Shown: in pieces, positions 1 to 12,600 of the stretch | Position numbering within the stretch: position 1 is the first letter of the stretch | Layout: the number at the start of each line of letters is the position of its first letter | Assembly: GCA_023078685.1 (NCBI GenBank) | Contig: JALGAS010000008.1 | Coordinates: 3,162,001-3,226,000, forward strand | From: Neopestalotiopsis rosae | Lineage: Eukaryota > Ascomycota > Sordariomycetes > Amphisphaeriales > Sporocadaceae | DNA: 64,000 nucleotides | Reading direction: 5' to 3' | Position numbers and translations under genes: made by a program | Notes under the pieces: generated by a model | The model's input: the letters and a program-made list of their open reading frames with translations, nothing else | What the model was told of the DNA's origin: nothing | Databases searched by the model: none

Positions 1-3000
1 GAAGAATCGAAGATCGAGGGGCCCGATGATGACTGAGCTTGTGATACACAACACCCTTTTCCTTGCGATCAGACGCATACGGGAAACAGAGGTACGAGGA
101 AGACGAGAAACAATTGGGGGAAAGTGATTATGACTTTTGGCAATGGGGAAACGCAAGGAGCGAGCAGCAGCAGCAGATCCATCCGTTAAACAGAACGAGG
201 CGACGCAGCAGGTCAAAGACCTGAAACCCCTTCTGGGTGGGCATTAATAAGTTCAAGTGTGAGAAGAAAACAGCCAAAAAAGAAAAAGGAAGAAAAAGCA
301 ATTTTTCTTAACAAACACCGACCAGCTAGGTTGACCAGATAGTACATACGGGCGGCCATTTCTGGGCTGGGTGTGGAGAACAAGGAAGAAAAAAAAAAAG
401 AGGTGCTGCATGGTGCTGGTACTGGTGCATCGCATCCTCCTCCAAGTTTGCAGTAGTGGACCATCAGTACATACCTAGGTAGGTCACAGGTAGGTAGGCA
501 GGCGAAGGCTTGCTGCAAGAAAAAGAAACAGCAAGGATAAGGGCAAAAAAAAAGTTATGGAAGCAATTCGATCGGACCCGGCCCCTGCCCTTCTCGGTAA
601 GCCCTGGGTAAGTAAGTGAATGGATGAGGGAATGAATGGATGGATGGTATGGAGAGAGGACCAAGAAGTGCGGCAATATGGCGCAAGGGGCATCCAAGTC
701 TTCCCATAGGGTCTACGAAACACACAACAGGATGCAGAACTGGGGATGTAATGCGAGGTGTCGTAGCAAAGGTAGGTACCAAGGGTAGAAGTTGTACATG
801 GTCCACAGGTAGTGTACCAAAGCATAAGACTAGGTGATGTTGATGAATAATGTAGCATAGACTGGCTCTCTTCGTCTCATTTCTTCTGACTGATGAGTGA
901 ATGAACGCCAGACTTGGGTACTGTAGTAGAGGGGGGTCAAGTACATAACATGGTGGCATAGGTGGTCAAGTGGGTGGTGAGTATGCTGGTTAGTACGGAA
1001 TAGCAAAGTGGCACCGCACCACCTTCCCACTGACCCCAGTCCTCGGAAGGCTGGCGGCAGCGATGCAGCGCAACTACCACTGAAAATGGGTGTCTGATTC
1101 GTTTCCTTTCTGAATATGTCGCCGCGAAACAGAGTAACATCAGTCAAGACCATTATGTGACGCGGTTTTTTCCCTCTCCCGCATGTTATTCTCCTTTCAA
1201 GACAGCAAATACTGCAGCTTGGGGGTTGCTGAGACTGTAACCACATGTATGTACTGCGTCTAGTTTGCTTTGGCAGCTGCAGAAGACTCCAGTCCTGCTT
1301 CCCCGTTGCACTTGCCATGCGCGCGACATGATGAATTGCAAACGGGCGCAGATCCTTACAAGAAATGGATGCGACGGACTGGATAATATGTACATATGTA
1401 CGTGTCTAAGCAGGTATGTATGCTAAAAGGTAGGCAGGTCCTCAACTGTACCTAACCTGGGTATGTATGTATGCATTGCGTCGACGTGAGTGGGCACTTC
1501 TAATTCCACCTATATCGTACCTAATGCTCACTGATGCTGGCCAGTATAATCATGGCCACGTAGGGACCTACCTGCCTGCGTCAAGAAACGCATACATGTA
1601 CGAAGTACATTGGCGACTTTGCTCACCCAGTAGTCGGCCTTTCAGGTCAGTCAGGGCGCGAGTGGGTGGAAGACTGCAGAGGTATTGGCCAGCAGAAGGA
1701 TCAAAAAGCAAAAACAGAAGTGAATAAAAAGATGCAATAGGTGTGGAGTGAAGCGTACGATCAATGGGCGGAAAACCCAGGACCCTGTCTGGACAGGGTT
1801 TATACATGAGTTAGTACGCGCAAGAAAATGACCATGAAGTGTATGCACAGGTTAGTACAAGTCCACACGACCAGCTACAGGACAGGCACTGCACTGAAAT
1901 GGGCGGACTAACATTGAGAGCTAGTAGAGGTGGGATGCGGGCCCAGCTTCCCGGGTACCGGCGGACGCATCTCCAGCAGTCGACTCCAGAGAGGGGGGCG
2001 AGAGGAAAGAGGTAATAGGATGAAATGGGGAGGGTTGCCAACGAAAAGCATCTGCCCATACAAATTGCACTGAGGACAAACGTACAGAGGAGGCGATCTT
2101 TTGATTCTCATTGCCCGTAAGTACGAATGACCTACATGACATTAGTGCAAGCCATTACAGCACGTTTTGGGAGGTTTGCAGCCCGTACCGGTATGTCAGG
2201 ACAGATGAGAGATACAAAAACATTATACAATATCGAATAAATCATGCTGCCACCAAGTGCGGGAACACACACATTTACAGGGCAATAGGGGCGATGGCGT
2301 GTCGAAAAAGACCATTGCTATGGTGGAGGCAGCGCGCGCAATGAGACTTGTACAATGAGCCAGATTACCCGCTTACGCGACCAAACCTACATCTACCAAC
2401 CTAATAAGTATAACGGACGGGACTCGCACGGAAAAATTATGTGAAACGTTATAGTCGCTCACTATTCATCTTTTAGCTTTCATCCCGCTTTGCACCAAGT
2501 TACCGTGATCCACTCAAAATGCCCCGACCGGTAAACTATCTTATAGCCGTTTCCCACGCTAGGTGCACTTGTGGAAGGAAGGACGTTGACATGAGACCGT
2601 GTTATGGTTCGCGAGGTCGCCGTTCATCTATCTGCACACGTTTCGTGTGCTTGGTCCATTTTCATTGCTCTTCTTTTCTTTTGCTGCTCGACAGATTCCT
2701 CTCGCCTCTCGCCTGCCTGCCTATCCAGTGCCTGCTCAGTGGTCTTCTCGAACACTGCCCAAGCTGCCCCTCACTCTGACCAGATCTGCTGGCCTAGCGC
2801 TGCGCCATCGCCGCCCAGGGGAGCAGGGAAGATGCTGCTATTGTCGGTTGGATTTCCTTTCTACATACTGCTGCGACTACTACTTTGCAGACAGAAGCTC
2901 ACATCCAAACACAAGCTCACGTTTGTCCACGTCCCCTTCAAACCGCGTACCCGCGACACACACACATGCAACGCACACCCCTAATCATGTCACTGATATG

Positions 3001-6000
3001 ATAGGATTAGCCTTTCGAGCCCCAACCAGACTCGTGGGAGAGAGGATCTGCACGGAACAGGCAGTCCTAACCTAGTCAATTTGTCATTGCCTTTCTCTCA
3101 CACTTGCCCTCTCGTGATATCCACCCAGGACAACCAGGAACCCGCCAAGGCAAGGGAAGCCCTGTGCTCTTTTTGATGGAGCCCCGTTGCCCACGGACGA
3201 TCCACGATCTAGATCGGGAACGACTCTGGGGAAATGGGGGTTTTGCTTTGGGAATCTCTCTTTGGCCTTTGTCACATGTCCCCTTGTTGCGTGTTTCCCG
3301 CTCAGTGGCGTAACGTGCACCACAACCAGGAGGACCCCCATTTTCCCAACCCATGTTCACTCTCGGCCGGGACCAGAACACTTAGCAGGCGTCATTCTTT
3401 GCCTACCTGCCTGTCGCCCATGTACAGATCTCTTTGCCTACAGCATGTACATACATAGCTATGTACCAGCTTACCTACTATTTCTCGGGTCCAGATTCCC
3501 ATTTACTGCCCAGCTTCTCGTCTTCTTAGTGGGTATTCTATATGCGGTCAAGAAGGCACACCGCTATCCGCAACAACGTCTGAGCATCGGCCGAGAGTGA
3601 CATTCCAGAATGTTTTCCCGTGGTCAAGTGGTTCCAAGGATGGTGGTCGAGGTAACGGTTCAATATGTTATACTCTGATCTTGCTTTGCATTGTATCTAT
3701 CGCTTCCCGGAATATTGTAGAAGCTTGCAGCCTCCATCGGAAACCGACGTCACAGAGTAAAGGGCATGATGGTGTTACGATTCCCCTTCTCCTACAATTT
3801 CATTCAATCCTAGTCTTCACGGCACTTCTGCGCTGCATTCAGGTCAAATATGGCCGATCAAGACTGGAGCATATGTCCGGTAGCGGAACCCCAAATCAAA
3901 AAGGGTACATACACCACCAAGCGGATAATCATGCACAAGACAGGAAGAATACTACGCCAGGTTGCCAGCAATCAGATACCCCCCGTCTTGGCTGGGTAGG
4001 TATAAATATGACCGATCGACAGATGCCTGCAGGCGACGAGATGGAAATGGATCGATGTCATGTTTTTTGTGACCATTTTGACCCTTCTCGGTGGAGATAC
4101 TTGTCCGAGGGCCGCGAGGGCACCACTCTCTTGCTGTCGGGCAGGCAAGCATGCAGCAGCAAATGGCTGTCAAACGCCCCCAAAATGAGATCTTGCCGAG
4201 ATCTCCTTGACGGGTGAGGCTGCATTCGCCCCAACTTCAATGCCTGTACCCATGAGTGAAGTGCGGCCGGCGCCCGTTTGCCTCCTCGTTTCGTTTGATG
4301 GACTATCAGACAGAACACGATACACGGTACGAAGGGACCAGCCAGAATCAAGGATAATAGCAAAGACTGAGCCAATGTCTACATGTAGAGAATATTCGTA
4401 ATTGTTGGACCGATTGGCCGCAGGGACAATACCGCTGATGTACTCGGACTGCTCATCTTGACCTACATTTGCATGACCGACTTCTCTGCTTTCTGATGCG
4501 GGAATGCTTGCGACCTGAAATCTAAACATGATTTAGGCCTGATTACCTTCTTTGTGGGTATATTTGCATTTTTTAATCCCCGGCAGACTCGAAGCAGCGC
4601 CCTGACCTTGACGAGTGGAATTCAAACCTCAACGGGTATCTCAATTTCCGAGTGCATACGTCCACCCAGTTCGACCCACTTCAGTTGTGCTGACAAGAGT
4701 CCGCAACATGGTCGTCTTGTCTCGAATCTGTAATAGGAATACGATGCTCAAGGTGGCCACAGATTAGAATAGGCGATCACGGTTCCGTACCATTGCCGTA
4801 AAATTAAAGGTTTCTCACATCGACTCAAGCCCTCAACCTCCGACCTGTCCTTAGGCCTCGAAGGGGACAGTCTGATGCAGGTCTTTCAATGAAGATGGAC
4901 CGTGAACATCAAGAAGCCATAGCTTTTCCTTTCGACAAGATATCAGGCTGATCACAGTCAAGTCTTGGCTGCTCGTACCACGTCGTGTTCAGATTTCGAC
5001 ACGCCGTGACTCGAAGTAGATCACCATGGTGGTCTCTCTCTTACTCCTCCCATCCAGATTATTTTCCATTGATAGACCGATGATCAGATGAATCATATCA
5101 CCATGGATTGACTCAATGTAGGAGTATTTTAGGGTTGGGCACTGAAATATACTCTCCAGTCAAATCTGTGACTGTCTTACTATTAGTGGGCAAGCGTTTG
5201 CACAATCAGTCCAGAAACCAAGCTGCTCAGCTTCGTACAGATGGAGCGAAATTTCCAATTTTGCCAGAATGTGATCGATGTCTGAAACCAAATCGACAGG
5301 ATTTTCTGTATTCTGTATGGAGGCTACCTGGATGATGGAATAAATGGAAAGTGCGATCCCGTTGGCGTTGCGCGCGTGACACACAATGCACCTACCACTC
5401 GTGCGTCTTCTTCCATTGTGGCGTCACCTTTGCTCTTTCCCTTGTGTTTGACTTGATTTCACTGAACAGCGTCACTTCATCATGTTTTGATCCGACATGA
5501 TTCCAACAGCACGTGAGATTCTCATGCTCGCTCAACTCTCGGAACACTAATTTATCGGGCTGATGGAGGTCCAGGCCATCGAATGACGTGACATGTCCCC
5601 ATCCCAATCGGACGCAAACTGTTTTTGAACTCGCACTCCAGAAAAGACGAAAGCTCACAGTCGCTCCAGAATTCACCTTGAAGCGGTCCGGATATCTCCG
5701 TGTCTTCCGAGCTAAACACAACAAACGACCAAGTAATCGAGGTGTCTGTGGCTGCCGTGTAGGCACATATCACTTTCGAGAACAAGTCATAGCGAATCTC
5801 TGCCACAAGTCCTTGAATGTCATGGAATTGGGTTCGATACGATAAGCCCTAGATTTTGATAGGTATGACAGAGCGATCACCCCGCACAGAGTCGCATCAG
5901 CATTTTGAATGAAACAGTTACTGATTTCTCCTGGCAATCCTTGCACTGCGACCGTCAGTCCAAATTTTATTTGCCAGCTCGCCCACGGTCGCAATTAGCA

Positions 6001-6860
6001 GTCACCACCAGTGGCATCCACAATGACCTGCGAATCCACTCCGTGCAAGTTCTGGAATACCATCAGGAGGTCCGCATGTGCAGAGCTTCCGCCGAATTTG
6101 GGTTTTGAGCTCGGCTATTCATGCTGTGTGCGTTTGCCGGGTGGGCATGACCGCTGCGTGGTTGTCGCCAGTATGTCATCAAACTACATTCGGATCCTGC
6201 TTTGCACCACGGTCATCCAATAACAACATATTGAATTACCAATGTATCGGCCTCGGACGACGGACGAGATATCTCGAATTGGAAAAAGTCACAGTCACAC
6301 AGCGTAACGCCGCCAAAGCTTTTGTGTTACCAAGATTTCCCGCCCGACCAACTTTTATCGAATCAAGCGAAAGAATTGGCTCAGAGCGATTCATGATTCG
6401 CCGGCGCATGCTCGAATCGCTTCCTCGACGGAAACCCATTATCTGCAACACAAACGCCATGTGGTCTTTACCGACACAGAGCACCGATGCCTTTTGACCA
6501 CTTCACTTGGACTGGTGCGATACCAACGTATCAATTTGGCGCCTGTCACAGCGCCAATACGGGCATGGCAGAACACCCTGTTCCGTGTCTTTGGGAACAA
6601 ACACCCGTCGGTACCAGAAAGTCCCTAGTGATTTCCCTATCGCTTGACAATGCCCCAGGATCCGGGCACTTCCATCCACACGAGATACTGTCAACTCCGT
6701 ATCAAGGATAATAGTCCCTTACTCGTGCGTAAAAGGAATTCAGCTGTAACTATGATTACTAACCAGTACGGTCAAGCGAAGCCTTGCGAACGACGCGGCA
6801 AGCTGCGGCCGTGGACCGAATACCTGAAGTCGAAACTTTGTTTGCTCATTCACAGGCAGG

Positions 6861-6905
6861 GTGTGTAAAAGTGTGTGTGTGTATGTGTATGTGTGTGTTG
6901 GTGTT
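6861..6905. repeat. TG-rich microsatellite
   Basis: This is an imperfect run of GTGTGT units interrupted by AAAA, TAT and TTG. It lies in the gene-poor left part of the window and has no evident coding role. Confidence 0.8.
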
Positions 6906-9425
6906 GCACCTCTGCCCGGTGGTATATCTCTCGTTTGGCCCCCTCACAACCTCCTTTAGCTATGGTGGTTACACCACTTATGCAGTCGTTCTGCCAAGGC
7001 TTGAATGGCGCTGACAATCTAGTCCCTTCTCGATCTTCTATGCATAATCCATGTTTAATCGTGGCCCAAGGATCGACAATGTAGCTAGGTTAGCTAGCCT
7101 AGCTCGCCTGCAAATCAAGGTATGTAAACGAGCCCTACCAATACAGGCCGCCGTCGCCGTGTCCGAGTCTGGCTTTTCAGGCAAGATGCAATGGGTTTTA
7201 CCGTCTTACGAGAGATGAAAACTCGTGCTGTCGTTACAGCACATCAAGGACGGTCATGAGATCTCCGGGAAGAGGCCAGAACAGTTCCTTTAGATGAGGG
7301 TTCCCGGTGGAGTTCAATATTTTGCTTCAGAATCTCTCAATCTCAGCTCGGTTGTGCGGTCATGATTGATCCCGTCTCATTTCCCCTCTTCCTCCAACGC
7401 AAAACTCGTCGCTGATTCGCTCAAGCATTGCACAATATACTTGGTAACCGTTCTCCAAAGCGCGCTTCTCCAATTACCACGGGGTCGCTCCCACAGAACT
7501 TGCGCGCGGCTTTCACATGGCGTAACGTGGTCTACTGCTACCCGGCAGGCAAAAGGGGGAACGCCATCGGGATATGGCATACTTGGAACCATTCAGACGA
7601 CGCAAGATACACCGTACTGCCCACCCCCAATCTGCACCAGCCTATAGCGTGGCATACCACCCTCGCGAACTATTGTCTGCATTTGCGATTCAGTTCTTCC
7701 AAAGCGAGAGTCGGCAAAGACTAGAAGCCTCTTATTCTGATGGTGAAAGTCACACCAGTATTCAGCCGCGTTAGGTAAGCCTTTCGTCGTTGTACTTTGC
7801 ACAAAGATAGCTGCCACACCGTTGACGAAAGCGGAACCACGTCGTCCGGGGCCATGTGCTTCAATCTATTTCTAGGCGTAGGTAAACCAAGGTGACGAGA
7901 GCTTCCGCTGTGCGTTGTAATACTTTCGGAGTACAGTCCGTCTGGAAACTTTGTATCAGGTGTGCGAGACCGATTGGGCGTGTTCAATCTCAACATCAAT
8001 ATCACATCACCATCACAGTCACAGATGCGTTCGACCATCTAAAATATCAACTTGGCGGTGAAAGTGCGATCTGTTGCTCGGTATCCAACAAATCATACGA
8101 CCTTATAACTTCAAACTGAGTCGTCAAGAGCAATCTTGCAAGGATCATATCGACAAAACTGTGGAGATTTTCTGTTTTCATGGTAACCTAACCCAGAAAC
8201 TGGAAGATATTTCCATCGCTGTGTACACTCGTACGTGTGTCACTCGACACAAGCCATCAAAGCGTTGACTCTACTCCCTCTAGCACTCATTTGCGGTACC
8301 TTAACAGGCGTGCTCTCGTCGTCTAACACGTACTAAACACCTAGACTTATGTCCCTCTTCCTGTTATGACGTTCCATCTCCAGGAACAAGTCATTTACAA
8401 GCAGTCATTGAGTATATCACTTCTTACATTAAGCTCGTCGCCCAGAAGTAAACGACCGTTATAGCCTTCCAGGTCAGCATTTCCAGTCGCAGTCCTGCTG
8501 GTCTGTCCGCTGACTCGAATACCATCAGCGCCAGAACCAACGATGTCCAGCTCGGGCCGGTGATTCCACGGCAGGCATCGTCATTTCGGCGTGATCCATT
8601 AATCATGCGCGTAATACGCCTTTGAATGGAACCCTCCCTCCGGTCGTGATGACTCGGCTGTCATCATCACTAATAATCTATCCGGAGACGGGTCCTATCC
8701 AATCATGTGTTTTCTCCGTCTTACCTGTCATCCATGATTTTCCATTGACATGTACACGATACATACGAGGGAATGGTTGAATGCATCATTCATTCAGGAC
8801 TATCATATACTTCGTACGAAATAGTATGGAAAAGCCGGCGGTGAGTAGCATCCAAAGGCAAACAGGGGCGAAAAGAAAATAGAGATCAAAAAGTCAACAC
8901 GGTTAACTAGCTTCGCAACTCAAACGCTGTGCAACAATGGCAATAATGTTTACCCAGTATCTCGTTCTCGGTTATGCTACCAGTACATGATCTGGGTTCC
9001 AGAACGTCGGGACTCCCGTGTCGTCAAGGGATGGGAGGGGAAAAGGGGGGCGGGAAAAGCTGTCCCATTCTCCCTTTTTCCCATCTTGAGCCTCATCCGC
9101 ATTCTTGTCCGATCGTACATGGCTCTTTTTTCTTTTGCAAGACACTCCCTCTTCTTTAGATCCGGGACACGAGGTCTCAGTGTATAATGTTTTCACCGCT
9201 TCATTTGTGTGGTTCTCGGACCTTCAACAATGACATTTAGTTTGTTAGGCCAATATGACATGTTGCCTTTTTTTTCTCTTGTCCGTATACCTTCGTATTT
9301 AGAGTTGCTCCCGTTCCGTGGCGCTACGGCCGAGTCCAGCTGAAAAGTTATAGGCAATTATCGTGAACCTGCCTAAAAAGGGTTTATGCAGGAAACCTTA
9401 ATGGAAAACGCCAAAGTCCCCAGTC

Positions 9426-9439
9426 TTTTTTTTTTTTTT
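9426..9439. repeat. Poly(T) tract
   Basis: Fourteen consecutive T residues lie about 250 bp beyond the stop codon of the minus-strand ABC transporter gene. On that gene's strand it reads as poly(A), so it could lie in or just past the 3' UTR. It has no other visible meaning. Confidence 0.7.
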
Positions 9440-9685
9440 AGAGACGGATCATATTTGTTGTTTGAAAGTCTTGTCGATTGTAATATTGATTTTTGAATAT
9501 TTTTTGCCACCAATGTTTATGCTATCATATATACATGAAATCACTTTCTTGTGCCTGGCCTCTGTACAATATTTTGAACCATAGTTGAATGTTTTTCAAA
9601 CGACAAAACACGCGGTTGCGATACTCTGCCCTTTTGAATGACGTCGGTTGTACTTCCTACTCAAGCTCTCCTCGTCACGATAAGC

Positions 9686-12600
9686 CTAAGCCGTGTCGAG
9701 ACCTGCTTGCTTGACCAGGCCGTAAAAGATACCTCTCTTCTTGATTAGCTCTTGAGGTGAATCAAACTCCACCACCTCACCCTTGTCAAGCACGACGACG
9801 CGATCAGAATCCAGGATAGTGTTGATGCGGTGAGCGACGGTGATGATGGTTCTGTGGGCAAACATGGGGCTGCGCAGTGTAGCCTGTAGCGCAGCATCCG
9901 TTTCAACGTCAACAGCAGCAGTGGCCTCATCGAGAACGAGAATATTGGAGGGCGTGAGCATGGCGCGTGCCAAGGAGATAAGTTGTCGCTGTCCCTGTGA
10001 AAGATTCGAGCCTATGATTGTCGCATTAGCATTCTTGCCTCGGCCTGATCCAAAGATTATTTGCTCCCAAACTGATTCGGTTCGGTAAAGTGCGTGAAAA
10101 TAAATAAAAGTGGTGTGATGAGGGAACTAGTTCAAGACAAGAAATGGGACGACTGGGGCAACATCGCGTCTCTGGGAAAATGCCACATGTCGATGATTTA
10201 TGCAGGGACTTTCTTCAGTGGGCTGATGCTATCCAGAGGATGCACATGGCGATGCGCCCGTAGAATATGTGCCGACGTCATTTTCGAGGTAGCATGGCAC
10301 ATCAAGCGTATATGCAGATACCCGAGAATGCGACGAAGATGGTGATGTGACGAGAAACAAACAGCCGATGCAAAGCGCGAGGGGTGAAAAGTTCCGAACT
10401 CACCTCCTTCATGGATTTTAGCCTCGAGTCCTCCTTCCATGCTAGCCACATGTTCCTTGAGACGTGCGTGATCTGTACCACAAAGATGCATTAGCCAGCC
10501 GAACTTGAGAGTTGGCACAGGGTGAGTGGTCTCGAAAATGCGACTAAGCGAGAGCATGTGCTCTTCCCGTCCTGCGGTGTCATATTGGGTCTGTCAGCTT
10601 TGTGTAACACACTTACCGAGAACGCTCCATAGCTCCGTGTCGTCGTGTACATGACCAGGGTCCAGATTGTCCCGCACCGTGCCCTCGAAAAGAGCAGCGT
10701 CCTGTGGAATAATGGCGAGTCGCCTTCGGAGATCCAGCAGACCAATTGTAGATGTGTTCAAATCGTCAATACTAATGTTACCAGTGTCCGCCTCGATGAT
10801 GCGGAAGAGTGCAAGCGTGAGCGAGGATTTGCCTGCACCGGTCCTGCCGACTACGCCGATTTTCTCGTGGGACTTGATGTCCAGGCTAATGTTCTTCAGG
10901 ACCAAGTCCAGGCCAGCGCGGTAGCGGGTGCTGTAGTTGTTGAACTGAACAGCTCCATTTGCCGGCCATGCCACAGGAGGCCGGTGGCGGTGGATGACCT
11001 CAGGAGCTTCGCTCGGGAGGCGGGCATACTCGAGTACGCGCTCTACAGACACAATGTTTGTCTCCACCTCAACCGTCTGACGTACGATCCAGTTGAGTGA
11101 CGTGGTGATTTGCAGAGCATACGACATGGCCAGACCGACCAAACCAGGACCCAGACCGCTATGGCTCGCTACCGAGATAACGGAGAATCCTGCAGCAGCG
11201 AGAATGATGACGGCTCCAATGAACTCTAGGCGAATGGCCAACCATCGGTTCGCACTGATGGACGGATAGTAAGCCCGCAGATTCGTGTCTACACGCCATT
11301 CATTCTCAAGCTCAAATCTGTTCTGCTGTCGGTATGCCCGAATAGTGCTGATGCCACCAAGCGATTCTTGGAAGTGGGCATAAATGGGACTTCGACTGAC
11401 ACTATCGAGTCGCTTGAGCTCGCGTGACGATCTAAGATAGTATCGCTGAATCCAGTAGTACATGGCGCCCAGAGGAATAATCAATGCGATAAAGGCCGGC
11501 ACGGTAACGGAGACTACCACCAGAGTGAAGCCAGAACGGGCCAAGTTGACAAAGAGCATGTTGAACGTGCGGGCCAGGACCTCATCCAGACGGTAAATGT
11601 CGCTGGAGAACCTGTTGAGGATGCGGCCGGCTGGTGTAGTATCGAAGAAGGACATGGGCGAGCGGAAGATCGCAGTCGCCATTCTTTCGTGTAGCTTTCT
11701 AGAGGCCTCAATAGAACAGAAAATCCAAAGAATCAGAGTCTGTATAACAGTAAGACCAGATGAGCCAACTCCGAAGGCAAAGTAGATGCCCAGGTATTTT
11801 GCAACATGAGGATTGGTGCCAGATTTGCTGTTCATTTCTGCCCAATTCTTGAGCCACACGCTACCGCCAATCTGGGCAGTCTGGGCAGCCACAAGGGTAA
11901 ACAAGTAAATGGCAACGGCGAGGATATTGCTTGTCTTTGCGTATTCCAGGTAGACATCCCACTTGACTTTGCCTTGTTCTGAATGCTCCTTGGTCTGTCT
12001 GGTCTTGCTGCTTGGATCTTCCTCGTCCGAAAGCTTGCCACGAGGGCCCTTGAAGCTAGCTGCACTTGCCCGTCGCAACGTTGACATGCTGCCAGTTCGC
12101 TTTTGCGTACGCGAGGACCCTCCTGTCTTGATGGGAGCCAATTCCGAGACTCCTTCTTGGGCCTCTTCCATTTCTTCTTTGTCAATGACATCGGGTTCCA
12201 TGTAGGTGGAAGACGCTTCGCTGGAGGATCCTTCTGCGCTTTGTGCCTCAGACGCTGGACCAGAGTCTTGACCAGTTGACTTCACCAATTCAGAAATTCC
12301 TCCTCTCATGGCCATCAACTGCGGGAAAGTTCCCTTCTCGTGGATTTCACCATCTTTCAGCTGGTAAACGTAGTCTGCCGAGGACAGGACAGAAATGGCA
12401 TTTGTCGCAAGGATTCGGCACTTGGAACCAAGAAGTCCCCTGGAGCCCAGAACGTTGTCAATGAGGTGCCGTCCAACGTGAGAATCCACAGCAGACAGAA
12501 CATCATCAAGCAGATAGATATCTGCGCGAGCATAGACAGCGCGCGCAAGTGCTACACGTGCTTTCTGACCGCCACTCAACGAGATACCTCTTTCTCCCAC

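Larger units (their letters stand above)
1..9685. other. Gene-poor region, no supported gene
   Basis: I find no reading frame here with family similarity, sustained length or convincing splice structure. All frames are short and interrupted on both strands. The first 2.5 kb and the part near 3.4 kb carry many TAGGTA, GTACATA and TATGTATG motifs and small A- or T-rich tracts. That texture also occurs in the other intergenic spacers of this window and suggests promoter or long 5' leader sequence of a gene lying to the left. The stretch from about 4.6 to 8.6 kb has ordinary base composition but no protein I recognise. A TG microsatellite (6861-6905) and a 14-base T run (9426-9439) are the only simple repeats worth noting. 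The last few hundred bases probably include the 3' UTR of the ABC transporter gene. A small lineage-specific or non-coding RNA gene cannot be excluded. Confidence 0.6.

Noticed and set aside
3597..4217. 206-codon plus-strand frame in the gene-poor left region
   Set aside because: Its composition looks non-coding, no domain or homology is evident, and the frame opens with a non-ATG codon.
7377..7817. Minus-strand frame continuous apart from one TGA
   Set aside because: I considered a mutated pseudogene, but neither half resembles a known family and neighbouring frames are equally long by chance.
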